Positions 29,303 to 38,397 of a stretch of 64,000 nucleotides of DNA are shown one piece after another (within the stretch, counting starts at the first letter, position 1; the number at the start of each line of letters is the position of its first letter). Source of the DNA: Lishizhenia tianjinensis (GTDB lineage: Bacteria; Bacteroidota; Bacteroidia; Flavobacteriales_D; Crocinitomicaceae); NCBI GenBank assembly GCA_943330745.2, contig CALQIX020000014.1, positions 21,848 through 85,847 of the forward strand, in the 5' to 3' direction. The notes beneath the pieces were generated by a model. It saw only the letters and a program-made list of their open reading frames with translations, had not been told where the DNA came from and ran no database searches. The position numbers and the translations under genes were made by a program.

Positions 29303-30561
29303 GGGTTTATTTTTATGCGTACAAGTTCGATTTTTCTATCGCTTACTTTCTCTACATAAATCACCTTGTTTTTAATTTGAATTTTTTCACCTTCTTCAGG
29401 AATCGTTTCCAATTCTTGTATAATCAGTCCTCCAAGTGTTTCGTATGCTTCAGATTCTGGAAAACCTAGATCAAATGTTTTGTTTAAATAATCAATTTCT
29501 ACTCTTGCTGAAAAAAGATACTCTGTATCACTTATTTTTTGTTCTAACCAGTCGTCTTTATCGTGTTCGTCTTCAATGTCTCCAAAAATTTCCTCGATTA
29601 CATCCTCAATAGTTATTAGGCCTGCAGTCCCACCATATTCATCCACAACAACCGCAATATTCCCTGCCTGTTTAGTGAATTGTTCAAGAATTTCACTTCC
29701 TGGAATTGCTTCAGGCACAAAGGATATCGGCATTAATATTTGTTTAATAGATTGAGGTTTTTTAAACATTTCAAATGAATGCACATAACCAATGATATTA
29801 TCAACAGTATTTCGATATACAATAATCTTGGACAGGCCTGTTTTGATGAATAAATTTGTTAAAACATCTATAGAGTCATCTACATCGACAGAAACAATTT
29901 CTGTTCTTGGAATCATACAATCGCGTGCTTTAACATTAGAAAAATCGAGTGCGTTTTGAAGAATTTGAATTTCGTTCCCAAAATGGGCTTCAGAGGAAAT
30001 CTTAGCATGAATCTCATGTATAAAATGTTCCAAATCCACCTTACTAAAGATTTTCTCGTTTTTCTCAAGCTTTGTTCCTGTCAAGCGCAACAAGGATCCG
30101 CTTATGAAGAGCATAAATTGAGAGGGCAAATACAATAAAACATACAACACAAAAAGAAATCCAGAACCTAATTGAAGAAAACGATTGGGGTTTATTTGTA
30201 CAAGCGCTTTTGGTAAAAATTCGGCTACAAATAAAACGAGTAATGTTGATAAAACGGTTTGAACAATTAAAACTAATCCATTACTAGTTATATAGCTGCC
30301 GACAATTGGACTAAGTATTTCTGACGAAGCTAAACCAAATAACACAAGTGAAATATTATTACCCAATAATAACATCGTAATCATGTTAGACTCACTCGAA
30401 TAAAACACGCCGATAATTTTACTGCTTATCGTACCCTTTGTTTTATCAAGCTCTACTTTTAGTCGATTAGACGAAAGATATGCTAATTCCATACCTGAGA
30501 AAAAGGCGGAAAAAGCCAGGGAAAATAAAATTATTAGAAAATTTGTGCTTTCGGTGGTCAT
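29299..30561 (-). CDS. CNNM/DUF21-CBS-CorC_HlyC membrane protein (hemolysin family)
   Basis: 420 residues. The N-terminal DUF21/CNNM domain has about four membrane segments (from SAFFSGMELAYLSS near residue 19 to about 155). A CBS pair follows (about 205-325; RDCMIPRTEIVSVD, then VVDEYGGTAGLITIEDVIEEIFG). The C-terminal CorC_HlyC domain covers about 340-418. CNNM proteins are linked to Mg2+/Co2+ efflux. GldE of gliding bacteria has the same architecture, but no gldD neighbour is present, so I do not use that name. Starts 12 bp after purD and is coupled to the next gene. Confidence 0.85.
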   Translation of the reverse strand: MTTESTNFLIILFSLAFSAFFSGMELAYLSSNRLKVELDKTKGTISSKIIGVFYSSESNMITMLLLGNNISLVLFGLASSEILSPIVGSYITSNGLVLIVQTVLSTLLVLFVAEFLPKALVQINPNRFLQLGSGFLFVLYVLLYLPSQFMLFISGSLLRLTGTKLEKNEKIFSKVDLEHFIHEIHAKISSEAHFGNEIQILQNALDFSNVKARDCMIPRTEIVSVDVDDSIDVLTNLFIKTGLSKIIVYRNTVDNIIGYVHSFEMFKKPQSIKQILMPISFVPEAIPGSEILEQFTKQAGNIAVVVDEYGGTAGLITIEDVIEEIFGDIEDEHDKDDWLEQKISDTEYLFSARVEIDYLNKTFDLGFPESEAYETLGGLIIQELETIPEEGEKIQIKNKVIYVEKVSDRKIELVRIKINP

Positions 30562-30572
30562 TAGAATTTGGT

Positions 30573-31850
30573 TTATTTAACTACGTCAAAACCAATGTCT
30601 TTTCTGTAGTAGGCACCGTCAAATTCGATTTTTTGTATACTCTCATAAGATTTTGCTAATGCAATTTCGAGATTTTTACCATAAGAAGTTACGGAAAGCA
30701 CTCTGCCTCCGGAAGTATTTATAGATGGACCGTCTGCGGTTGTACCAGCGTGGAAAACTAAGCTATCTGTAACATTATTTAATCCATAAATTGGTAACCC
30801 GGTTTTATACGTTTCTGGATATCCCCCGGAAACCATCATGACCGTTGCTGCACTTTGTTCAAAAAACTGAATGTCTCTTTCTGAGAGTGTATTAGTTGCA
30901 ATCCCTTCGAAAAGATCTAAAATATCTGATTTTAAGCGAGGAATGACAACCTCTGTTTCTGGATCACCCATCCGGCAATTATATTCGATTACATAAGGTT
31001 CACCTTTCACATTAATCAATCCAAAGAAAATGAATCCTTTGTATGGAATATTATCGTTTTTAAGCCCTTTTACCGTAGGAATAATGATTTGGTTGGTTAC
31101 CTTATCCAAAAAAGCACCTTGCGCAAAAGGAACAGGAGATACTGCACCCATGCCCCCTGTGTTTAATCCGAGGTCATTTTCACCAATTCGTTTGTAATCC
31201 TTAGCTTCTGGCAATATTTTAAATGAATCACCGTCAGTTAATACAAAAACAGACAATTCGACACCGCTTAAGAATTGTTCTATAACTACTTTTTTTCCAG
31301 CATCACCAAATTTATTATCCGACAATATCGTATACAATTCAAGTTTCGCTTCCTCAAGAGACTCCAAAATCAACACACCTTTTCCCGCGGCTAAGCCATC
31401 AGCCTTTAATACATAAGGAGCTTTCATTTTTTCCAAATACACCAATCCTTGCTCTAGTGTTTCTTTTGTAAAACTTGCATATTTAGCGGTTGGAATCGAG
31501 TGACGAGCCATGAATTCTTTTGCATAATCCTTGCTTCCTTCTAATTTTGCGCCTTCCTTTTGAGGACCAATTACTGGAATTTTTCTAAGTAATTCATCAG
31601 CTAAAAAAAAATCGTGAATTCCATTTACCAATGGTTCTTCGGGACCTACAACAACCATGTCTATCTGGTTTTGCAAGACAAATTCTTTTATTTCATTGAA
31701 ATCGTTTAGGGAAAGGGCTATGTTTTTACCAAAATTTCGAGTACCAGCATTACCAGGGGCTATAAATAGGGCATCCAAAATAGAGCTTTGTGAAATTTTC
31801 CACGCCATTGCATGTTCACGTCCCCCAGATCCAAGCAATAATACTCTCAT
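30573..31850 (-). CDS. purD: Phosphoribosylamine-glycine ligase (GAR synthetase)
   Basis: 425 residues, family length. It has the N-terminal block VLLLGSGGREHA, the ATP-grasp motifs KADGLAAGKGV and NTGGMGAVSP, and the metal-binding ERNCR-like line (EYNCRMGDPETE). It joins glycine to phosphoribosylamine in step 2 of purine synthesis. purQ lies 15 bp upstream in the same direction, so the two are probably one transcript. Upstream genes purS and purL are not in the window. Confidence 0.97.
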   Translation of the reverse strand: MRVLLLGSGGREHAMAWKISQSSILDALFIAPGNAGTRNFGKNIALSLNDFNEIKEFVLQNQIDMVVVGPEEPLVNGIHDFFLADELLRKIPVIGPQKEGAKLEGSKDYAKEFMARHSIPTAKYASFTKETLEQGLVYLEKMKAPYVLKADGLAAGKGVLILESLEEAKLELYTILSDNKFGDAGKKVVIEQFLSGVELSVFVLTDGDSFKILPEAKDYKRIGENDLGLNTGGMGAVSPVPFAQGAFLDKVTNQIIIPTVKGLKNDNIPYKGFIFFGLINVKGEPYVIEYNCRMGDPETEVVIPRLKSDILDLFEGIATNTLSERDIQFFEQSAATVMMVSGGYPETYKTGLPIYGLNNVTDSLVFHAGTTADGPSINTSGGRVLSVTSYGKNLEIALAKSYESIQKIEFDGAYYRKDIGFDVVK

Positions 31851-31865
31851 TTTTAAAAGTGTCTT

Positions 31866-32549
31866 TTAGCAATTGTTTAATAAAGAATTAAATAGAAACA
31901 GTCCGTCTTCATTACTCAAAAAGGGGTCTGATGCGCGCTCTGGATGCGGCATCATTCCAAAAACATTCTTGCCTTTATTGGTAATACCCGCAATATTGTT
32001 TAGTGACCCGTTTGGATTACTTTCATTTGTAACTAACCCGTTTTCGTCGCAATATTGAAAAAGAATTTGGTCATTGTCTTCTAACGATTTAAGCGTATTT
32101 TCATCCGTAAAAAACCGCCCTTCACCATGAGCGATTGGTATTTTATAAGAGCTGTTTTTAAGATCAATGGAAATAGCAGCAGAATGTGATACTGGCTTAA
32201 GGAAAGTGTTTTTACAAACAAAACGTTGGTTATTGTTATGTAATAATGCGCCATCGACAAGTCCTGTTTCTGTTAGAATTTGAAATCCGTTACAAATACC
32301 CATTACAAAACCTCCTTTTTGAGCGTGTTTGATCACCTCGTTCATAATGGGAGAAAACCGAGCAATTGCTCCAGAGCGTAAATAATCGCCATATGAAAAT
32401 CCACCCGGAATAATAATAAAACCCACACCTTGAAGCGATGTGTCTTTGTGCCATAATTTTACTACCTGTTGATTGAGTTGTTCACGAAGTACATCAATCA
32501 TATCTTGATCACAATTAGACCCAGGGAAGGTTATAACGCCAAATTTCAT
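31866..32549 (-). CDS. purQ: FGAM synthase glutaminase subunit
   Basis: 227 residues, a class I glutamine amidotransferase. GGFSYGDYLRSGA, the nucleophile block GICNGFQ (Cys about 86), HGEGRF and the His/Glu pair in MMPHPERASD are all present. It supplies ammonia to PurL for formylglycinamidine ribonucleotide formation. Bacteroidota may have either the fused large PurL or the PurSQL complex; this small stand-alone form implies the complex here. Confidence 0.95.
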   Translation of the reverse strand: MKFGVITFPGSNCDQDMIDVLREQLNQQVVKLWHKDTSLQGVGFIIIPGGFSYGDYLRSGAIARFSPIMNEVIKHAQKGGFVMGICNGFQILTETGLVDGALLHNNNQRFVCKNTFLKPVSHSAAISIDLKNSSYKIPIAHGEGRFFTDENTLKSLEDNDQILFQYCDENGLVTNESNPNGSLNNIAGITNKGKNVFGMMPHPERASDPFLSNEDGLFLFNSLLNNC

Positions 32550-32583
32550 TTTAAATATTTTTTAGGTAAATAAATCACCGAAT

Positions 32584-32591
32584 CAAAGGTA
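32584..32591 (-). promoter_or_regulatory. -7 element (TACCTTTG) for purQ-purD
   Basis: On the minus strand TACCTTTG fits TAnnTTTG and lies 34 bp upstream of the purQ ATG, in the 55-bp gap after the membrane-protein gene. It is identical to the box before purH, which is suggestive but also the commonest form of this promoter. Confidence 0.5.
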
Positions 32592-32604
32592 ATTAAAATT
32601 ATAG

Positions 32605-33573
32605 CTACCCAAATGGAAGAACAGCAAAAAATTTAACGAACGAATAACCTAAAGCGATAAAGAATAAAATCCCAGCGAAAAGGCGATAGTTTCTATTAAT
32701 TAATGCATAATTGATGAAAAAAGGCAATGAAATTAAAACAAATGAAAAACGATCAAATTGTCCGAAAAAGAATAAGTCATATCCACCTATGAATATCCCA
32801 AAAATTAAAAATCCCCAAACTGGAACCATCATTTTACGGAGACGTAACGTGGATTTTACCGCGTTTGAACGCAAGCTCACAAAAGCAAGCAAGAACATAA
32901 ATGTTAATATTATCAGCACAAAGAGTAGGTCAAAAACAATTATTTTCCATTTAGAAGGCACATTGAATAAATCAATTAGAATAACCTCTTCGTTTAAAAA
33001 ATAATAAGAACCTACATAAACGAAAGGAATAAACAAGCCAACAATTGCTAAGACAATATCTCTAAATTGAATAACTTTTAAATTTAAAACAGCGATAAAA
33101 AATGGTATTACATAAATTATTGTTGGGGGATGTATACAGAAACTTAACCCAAGTAATATAGCCCCATTGAACACATGTTTTTGATCTCCTTCTTTTTGTT
33201 TCAGTAATAAAGCCTCTCTAAAAACTGCGATTAACAACACATGCACCAGTAAAATAGAATTGAAATAATAGAAACACGGGAACAAACTCATTAATACACA
33301 GTATAAGAAGCCTGTTGAATAAATCGTTTTGTCGTGAAATTCGTTTTCATTGAAAATTCGTGTCAGATTTAATGCATTTACCAATACAAGAATTCCGGCA
33401 AGCAAACGAGAGTAGAAAGGAGAAACAGTAAAAAGGTCTCCTAATAACCCTAGGTTATTAGACTCAGGAATAACTATTGAACTAGAAAAGAAGTTTAATA
33501 GATGAAAAATAATAAGAAGTAACGGCCCAAGAAAGAACCAAATTATCCTATATTCCACAAAAAACCGAATCAT
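32605..33573 (-). CDS. Polytopic membrane protein, DUF6427-like
   Basis: 322 residues with roughly nine or ten hydrophobic segments and short loops. No catalytic motif is evident. The starting layout (MIRFFVEYRIIWFFLGPLLLI) and the size resemble the DUF6427 family of Flavobacteriia, whose function is unknown; this is from memory. It stands first in a minus-strand run followed by purQ and purD, and is divergent from the DksA gene with a 133-bp gap. Confidence 0.65.
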   Translation of the reverse strand: MIRFFVEYRIIWFFLGPLLLIIFHLLNFFSSSIVIPESNNLGLLGDLFTVSPFYSRLLAGILVLVNALNLTRIFNENEFHDKTIYSTGFLYCVLMSLFPCFYYFNSILLVHVLLIAVFREALLLKQKEGDQKHVFNGAILLGLSFCIHPPTIIYVIPFFIAVLNLKVIQFRDIVLAIVGLFIPFVYVGSYYFLNEEVILIDLFNVPSKWKIIVFDLLFVLIILTFMFLLAFVSLRSNAVKSTLRLRKMMVPVWGFLIFGIFIGGYDLFFFGQFDRFSFVLISLPFFINYALINRNYRLFAGILFFIALGYSFVKFFAVLPFG

Positions 33574-33652
33574 AAAGCGAAGTTAGTCTTTTTGTCGGTT
33601 ATTTCTTTTTTACAACAATATTACAAGCTGTTTTAAGTTCTATTTTTTAATT

Positions 33653-33660
33653 TATATTTG
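33653..33660 (+). promoter_or_regulatory. -7 element (TATATTTG) for the dksA-like/lspA operon
   Basis: TATATTTG fits TAnnTTTG and lies 46 bp before the ATG of the DksA/TraR gene, in the gap between two divergent genes. A -33 element was not confirmed. Confidence 0.45.
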
Positions 33661-33706
33661 TACTAAACTAGGAAACCCGAGTGTTTCAATCATTAAAATA
33701 AATAGA

Positions 33707-34090
33707 ATGAGTCAAGAAAAAAATAAATATTCTGATAGTGAATTGGTTGAATTCAAAGAATTAATTCATAATAAGCTGAAGGAAGCACAAGAACATTATT
33801 CATTATTAATTGCGTCTTTATCACACAGTGATGACCACGGGACGGACGATACTGGTCGAACATTTAATATGATGGAAGATGGTTCTGAAACATTGTCAAG
33901 AGAAGAGGTTGCACAATTGGCTGCGCGCCAAGAAAAGTTCATTCAAAACCTGCAAAACGCATTAATTCGAATTGAAAATAAAACCTATGGTGTTTGTAGA
34001 GTCTCCGGAAAGTTAATTCCTAAAGAAAGATTGCGTTTAGTTCCTCACGCCACGATGGGGGTTGATGCAAAAAACGCACAAAACAAATAA
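33707..34090 (+). CDS. DksA/TraR-family protein
   Basis: 127 residues: an N-terminal coiled-coil (about 10-45), then a DDHGTDDTGRTFNMMEDGSE segment with the acidic tip, and a C-terminal fold with YGVCRVSGKLIPKERL. Only one cysteine remains in the zinc-finger region, so the four-Cys zinc site of E. coli DksA is absent; Bacteroidota homologues commonly look like this. DksA-type proteins bind the RNA polymerase secondary channel and adjust transcription with ppGpp. lspA follows 3 bp after the stop. Confidence 0.88.
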   Translation: MSQEKNKYSDSELVEFKELIHNKLKEAQEHYSLLIASLSHSDDHGTDDTGRTFNMMEDGSETLSREEVAQLAARQEKFIQNLQNALIRIENKTYGVCRVSGKLIPKERLRLVPHATMGVDAKNAQNK

Positions 34091-34093
34091 AGG

Positions 34094-34738
34094 GTGAAGA
34101 AACAATTATTTATAGTTGGGTCAATTATCTTGGCGGTTTTATTGGTTGATCAACTTGTTAAAGTTTATATTAAAACCCAATTTTTTCCTGGCGAAACAGT
34201 TTCTGTTTTCGGCGATTGGTTCGTGTTAGAGTACATTGAAAATCCAGGAATGGCTTTTGGAACAACATTTGGGTCCAAGGTTTGGCATAAATTAGCGTTA
34301 AGCGTGTTTAGAATTGCCGCAATTACAGGGATTTCTATTTATTGGTACAAACAAGCTAAAAAAGGAGCAAAAACAGAGTTTTTAGTTGCAATTGGACTAG
34401 TTTTAGCAGGGGCCACGGGTAATTTAATTGATTCCATGTTTTATGATTTGTATTTCACGTTTGATCCTTGTATGCCATACAATGGAATGGAAGGATCAGG
34501 TGTTTTTGCTGACTGCTTCGGTTTTAAACGAGAGGTGCGGAACACCGGCTTTTTAATGGGGAATGTTGTTGATATGTTTAAGTTTCAAGCATTTTGGCCA
34601 ACTTGGTTTCCTGTTATGGGAGGAAAAGAAGTTTTTCCCGCTATTTGGAATGTTGCTGATGCGGTCATTACATCTGGTGTAATATTGATATTTCTTAGAC
34701 AAAGAAGTTATTTTAATGAAAAAAAGCAGTCCGTTTAA
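34094..34738 (+). CDS. lspA: Lipoprotein signal peptidase (signal peptidase II)
   Basis: 214 residues with a GTG start 3 bp after the DksA-like gene. The catalytic aspartates are Asp160 (GNVVDMF) and Asp189 (NVADAV). The protein is longer than the about 165 residues of E. coli LspA because of an insertion between about residues 118 and 155 (around DPCMPYNGMEGSG). Such extended forms are, to my knowledge, normal in Bacteroidota. It removes signal peptides from diacylated prolipoproteins in the inner membrane. Its stop codon lies in the loop of the terminator. Confidence 0.93.
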   Translation: MKKQLFIVGSIILAVLLVDQLVKVYIKTQFFPGETVSVFGDWFVLEYIENPGMAFGTTFGSKVWHKLALSVFRIAAITGISIYWYKQAKKGAKTEFLVAIGLVLAGATGNLIDSMFYDLYFTFDPCMPYNGMEGSGVFADCFGFKREVRNTGFLMGNVVDMFKFQAFWPTWFPVMGGKEVFPAIWNVADAVITSGVILIFLRQRSYFNEKKQSV

Positions 34739-34752
34739 TAGACTGCTTTTTT
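34719..34752. terminator. Bidirectional terminator between lspA and the ssb operon
   Basis: GCAGTC and GACTGC form a 6-bp GC-containing stem that continues into an A-run/T-run pairing (12 bp in all) with a 9-nt loop. A-run on one side and T-run on the other let it stop both the converging lspA and ssb transcripts. Confidence 0.85.
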
Positions 34753-34769
34753 AATTTATCGATTGGTTT

Positions 34770-35096
34770 TTACAACCCTATTATTTGACGAACTTCAACT
34801 TCTGTGATGTTTTTTTTAATACCTGTTTGGGTTAAATAAGAGCGGTTTACTAGCCTTCCATGAATGGCAACTTTTTTACCCTTTTCACTATATTTTTCAA
34901 TGAATTCTGCCATGTTTCCCCAAGCAAAAACACGGTGCCATTCTACGTCTTTTTTAAATTTTCCGCTATTACTTCTATAGGTGTTATCCGTTGCTAAGTT
35001 AAATCGGGCAATACTTTTACCATTCTCAAAACGCGTTATCTGTGTGGACGAACCAATGTTGCCAATGAGTGTGATGTGATTTCTTACTGTTGTCAT
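34770..35096 (-). CDS. Short single-stranded DNA-binding protein, third of three tandem copies
   Basis: 108 residues, almost only an OB-fold: NHITLIGNIGS, GKSIARFNLATDN, EWHRVFAWGNMAE, GKKVAIHGRLVNRSY. It ends right after the last strand (VRQIIGL), so the linker and the acidic tip (DDDIPF type) that recruits repair proteins in housekeeping SSBs are missing. Last gene of an ssb trio, 14 bp after the middle copy and followed by a strong terminator. It differs much from its two neighbours, so the copies are old or under different selection. Confidence 0.88.
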   Translation of the reverse strand: MTTVRNHITLIGNIGSSTQITRFENGKSIARFNLATDNTYRSNSGKFKKDVEWHRVFAWGNMAEFIEKYSEKGKKVAIHGRLVNRSYLTQTGIKKNITEVEVRQIIGL

Positions 35097-35110
35097 ATGT
35101 GTGTATTTTA

Positions 35111-35431
35111 TTAATTATTTGGTATTAAGGTTAAGTCGTTGATTTCTATTTCTGATATTAATTTAGGTACGCCGCCCGCTTTATAAAATCGGCTTACGAT
35201 TTTGCCCTCAATTGCTAGGTTCGTTCCTTTTAATTCTAATTCTTCAAGAACTTTAACCCATCTTCCCCAAGCGGTTAGGGTATGCCAGGTATCCCTTGAT
35301 TTAGATTTGCCTTTTTCGTCGAAAAAGGTTTCTTTCGTTGACATCGTGAACTTCACTACTTTTTTTCCATTATCAAGTTCTATAAATTGTGCGGCAGATC
35401 GCGCTTTTCCTATTAGATTTACGTAATTCAT
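35111..35431 (-). CDS. Short single-stranded DNA-binding protein, second of three tandem copies
   Basis: 106 residues of OB-fold (YVNLIGKARS, KKVVKFTMSTKE, TWHTLTAWGRWVK, NLAIEGKIVSRFY). It is the most divergent of the three. It ends in TLIPNN with no acidic tail. It lies 11 bp downstream of the first copy. In the place of the IGRLG strand start it has IGKARSAAQF, unlike standard SSB. Confidence 0.85.
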   Translation of the reverse strand: MNYVNLIGKARSAAQFIELDNGKKVVKFTMSTKETFFDEKGKSKSRDTWHTLTAWGRWVKVLEELELKGTNLAIEGKIVSRFYKAGGVPKLISEIEINDLTLIPNN

Positions 35432-35442
35432 TCGTGTGGGTG

Positions 35443-35820
35443 TTATTTATTATTCGTTTTTTGAGTTGTTTTTTCTATAGCTTTTTCATTGGTCGCTTTT
35501 AATACCAAGAATTCTGTTGCCTCCACGAAGGTGACAAATCGTTTTTCACCATTTTTCGTTTCATAGTTTTGATTAACTAACCGCCCCTCAAGTACGATTT
35601 CTTGTCCTTTATGAAGCGTTTTTTGCATACGTTGTGCTACTTTTCCCCAGGCATTAATTGTGTGCCATTGCGTTTGGTCCTGCCATACGCCATTTAACTT
35701 GTATGATTCATTTGTTGCAACGGTAAAACGTGCTAGCGTTTTTCCTGTTTCAAATGTTACCACTTCTGGATTTCCGCCCAGCCTACCGATCAAACTCACT
35801 TTGTTTCTTAGTGCATTCAT
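35443..35820 (-). CDS. ssb: Single-stranded DNA-binding protein, first of three tandem copies
   Basis: 125 residues and the most SSB-like copy: NKVSLIGRLGGNPE, GKTLARFTVATNE, QWHTINAWGKVAQ and GQEIVLEGRLVNQNY. After the OB-fold (about 1-108) there is a short basic/polar end (KAIEKTTQKTNNK) in place of the acidic tip. A housekeeping SSB with an acidic tail is therefore expected elsewhere in the genome. First gene of the trio, with a 310-bp gap upstream. Confidence 0.88.
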   Translation of the reverse strand: MNALRNKVSLIGRLGGNPEVVTFETGKTLARFTVATNESYKLNGVWQDQTQWHTINAWGKVAQRMQKTLHKGQEIVLEGRLVNQNYETKNGEKRFVTFVEATEFLVLKATNEKAIEKTTQKTNNK

Positions 35821-36130
35821 GTTTGTAAAAATTAAGGTTTGAAAAAATTGTTGTGTCCTATTTCGTTTTTGATTCGAATTGACTCTGCAAAGTTTCCATC
35901 ACCTCAAAACTTTATTCGGTAATTAATCGTTTATTGTCGATTATTATTCGTTTGTAACTGCTTAAAATTGACTATGTGTTTGTTAATGAGGTAATTATAT
36001 AAATAAAAAAATTATTTAAAACAAGTTAAAAAGAGCGATATTTATTTTTTTACAGCTGCAAAAAACACTTATTCGAAGTGTAAAGAATATCCTATTCATT
36101 TTGTATCTTTACCACCCACAAAAAAACGGA
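35821..36130. other. Divergent promoter region between ssb trio and maeB
   Basis: About 310 bp without a gene. AT-rich, with a 6-bp inverted repeat (TAATCG...CGATTA) near 35925 and a short A/T-run section near 36000-36050. A near-consensus -7 element (TATCTTTA, 36104-36111) lies 19 bp before the maeB ATG. No RNA gene recognised. Confidence 0.5.
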
Positions 36131-38395
36131 ATGTCAAAAGTTAGAAAACAAGAAGCACTGGATTACCACTCAATGGGTAAACCAGGAAAAATAGAAGTAG
36201 TTCCTACAAAACCATATGCCTCTCAACGAGATTTATCACTTGCTTATTCACCGGGTGTCGCAGAGCCTTGTCTGAAAATAGCCGAAAATAAAGAGGATGT
36301 GTATAAATACACAAGTAAGTCAAACTTGGTTGCAGTAATCACCAATGGAACCGCGGTTTTAGGCTTGGGGGATATTGGTCCTGAAGCATCAAAACCTGTA
36401 ATGGAGGGAAAGGGGCTGTTGTTTAAAATTTTTGCTGACATTGATGTTTTCGATATAGAAATTGATGCAAGGGATCCTGAATTATTTATCCAAACGGTAA
36501 AGGCGATTGCTCCTACTTTTGGTGGAATTAATTTGGAAGACATCAAGGCACCTGAAGCATTTGAAATAGAAAGGCGTTTAAAGGAGGAATTAGACATTCC
36601 GATTATGCATGATGATCAACATGGCACGGCTATTATTTCCTCGGCGGCCCTATTGAACGCACTAGAATTGGCGGGTAAAAAAATTGATGATGTGAAAATC
36701 GTTGTTTCTGGAGCTGGGCCCTCTGCTATGTCTTGCGCAAAATTATATCATTCTTTAGGGGCTAAGTTATCCAACATCTTCATGTTCGATTCAAAAGGGT
36801 TGCTTTCTAAAAAGCGAACTAATTTAGATGATTATAAACTGTTTTTTGCCGCACATGAAAATGTTATTTCATTTGAAGAAGCATTTAAAGATGCTGATGT
36901 TTTTCTAGGATTGTCGCGTGCTGGTTTGGTATCAAAGGAAATGATTGCCGCCATGGCGAGCGACCCAATTGTATTTGCTTTAGCTAATCCGGAGCCTGAA
37001 ATTTCCTATAAGGATGCTACCTCTGTTCGGAAAGATATTATTTTGGCAACAGGCCGTTCTGACCACCCTAATCAGGTAAATAATGTACTTGGCTTTCCCT
37101 TTATTTTTAGAGGTGCTTTAGACGTTCGTGCAACTACAATTAATGAAGAAATGAAACTTGCAGCTGTTAAAGCAATAGCTGCTCTGGCTAAGGAAACTAT
37201 TCCTGAAGAAGTAATTCAAGCTTATGGTGAAAAGAATATTTCGTTTGGTCGAGAACAAATCATTCCAAAGCCATTAGATCCACGCTTGATTCATTATGTA
37301 GCCCCGGCGGTCGCAAAAGCTGCGATGGATTCAGGGGTAGCAAAAAATCCAATTTTAGATTGGGATGAATATGAGTCTATTTTAAAAAGCCGTTTAGGCC
37401 TCGATAATAAGCTCATTCGTAATATCACTACAAAAGCACAATCAAACCCTAAAAAAGTTGTTTACGCCGAAGGAGATAATATTAAAACATTGAAGGCTGC
37501 ACAAGTAGCATTTGAGGAAGGGTGTGCATTTCCTATTCTCCTTGGTAAGAAAAAACGCATTGAAGCACTGATTGAAGAATATGGTATTGATTTGCCTGAA
37601 AAAATTATTGTAGACCCGAAATCGGAAGAAGAAGAAACAAGACGCACTGTTTATGGTAAAGCTTTTTTCGAAAAACGAAAACGAAAAGGATTCACCGAAT
37701 TTGAAGCGCTTCAAATTATGAGAGAACGCAATTATTTTGGTTCGATGATGGTCGATCAAGGAGATGCAGACGCAATGATTACAGGGGCAACAAGAAGCTA
37801 TCGATCATCCATAAAGCCGGCTCTTCAAACTATTGGCTTACAAAAAGACGTGAATTTGGTAGCAGGAATGTATATTCTCATTACTAAAAAGGGACCATTA
37901 TTTTTAGCAGACACCACGGTAAATTTAAATCCAACGGCAGAGCAAATTGCGGAAATAACGGTAAATGTGGCTAAAACAATTCGTAAATTAAAAATGACTC
38001 CACGTATAGCCTTGTTAAGTTATTCCAACTTTGGATCTTCTCCTGGGGATGATTCTGAAAAAATGGCCAAGGCTGTTCAGATTTTACATGAAAATCACCC
38101 AACCTTAATTGTGGACGGAGAAATGCAAGCCAATTTTGCTTTGAATAAAGAAATGATGAATGAAAAATTTGCCTTTTCGCATTTGGCTAATAAAGAAGTA
38201 AACACGTTGATTTTCCCTAATCTTTCAGCTGGAAATATCGCATATAAGCTTTTACAACAAACAACAGATGCGGATGCAATAGGACCTATTTTAATTGGAT
38301 TAAAGAAACCAATTCATATTCTTCAGCTTGGTAGTTCGGTTCGAGAAATTGTGAACATGGTTAAAGTAGCTGTAATTGACGCTCAAAACAAATAA
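36131..38395 (+). CDS. maeB: NADP-dependent malic enzyme with C-terminal phosphotransacetylase-like domain
   Basis: About 754 residues from the ATG at 36131; a TTG 30 bp earlier is in the promoter zone and unlikely. The malic domain comes first (RDLSLAYSPGVAEP, then MHDDQHGTAI), followed by the NAD(P)-binding domain (VVSGAGPSAMSCAKLY) and, from about 430, a phosphate acetyltransferase-like domain that usually acts as a regulatory acetyl-CoA sensor. It decarboxylates malate to pyruvate with NADPH formation. Upstream of ruvA and sprA, a gene order I recall from Flavobacteriia. Confidence 0.93.
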   Translation: MSKVRKQEALDYHSMGKPGKIEVVPTKPYASQRDLSLAYSPGVAEPCLKIAENKEDVYKYTSKSNLVAVITNGTAVLGLGDIGPEASKPVMEGKGLLFKIFADIDVFDIEIDARDPELFIQTVKAIAPTFGGINLEDIKAPEAFEIERRLKEELDIPIMHDDQHGTAIISSAALLNALELAGKKIDDVKIVVSGAGPSAMSCAKLYHSLGAKLSNIFMFDSKGLLSKKRTNLDDYKLFFAAHENVISFEEAFKDADVFLGLSRAGLVSKEMIAAMASDPIVFALANPEPEISYKDATSVRKDIILATGRSDHPNQVNNVLGFPFIFRGALDVRATTINEEMKLAAVKAIAALAKETIPEEVIQAYGEKNISFGREQIIPKPLDPRLIHYVAPAVAKAAMDSGVAKNPILDWDEYESILKSRLGLDNKLIRNITTKAQSNPKKVVYAEGDNIKTLKAAQVAFEEGCAFPILLGKKKRIEALIEEYGIDLPEKIIVDPKSEEEETRRTVYGKAFFEKRKRKGFTEFEALQIMRERNYFGSMMVDQGDADAMITGATRSYRSSIKPALQTIGLQKDVNLVAGMYILITKKGPLFLADTTVNLNPTAEQIAEITVNVAKTIRKLKMTPRIALLSYSNFGSSPGDDSEKMAKAVQILHENHPTLIVDGEMQANFALNKEMMNEKFAFSHLANKEVNTLIFPNLSAGNIAYKLLQQTTDADAIGPILIGLKKPIHILQLGSSVREIVNMVKVAVIDAQNK

Positions 38396-38397
38396 AT

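Noticed and set aside
29299..30561. Naming the CNNM/CBS protein GldE
   Set aside because: Same domain order, but no gldD neighbour and the N-terminus does not look like GldE as I remember it.
35111..35431. Treating the ssb trio as recent tandem duplication or as phage DNA
   Set aside because: The copies differ strongly from each other and no phage or mobile gene is nearby.
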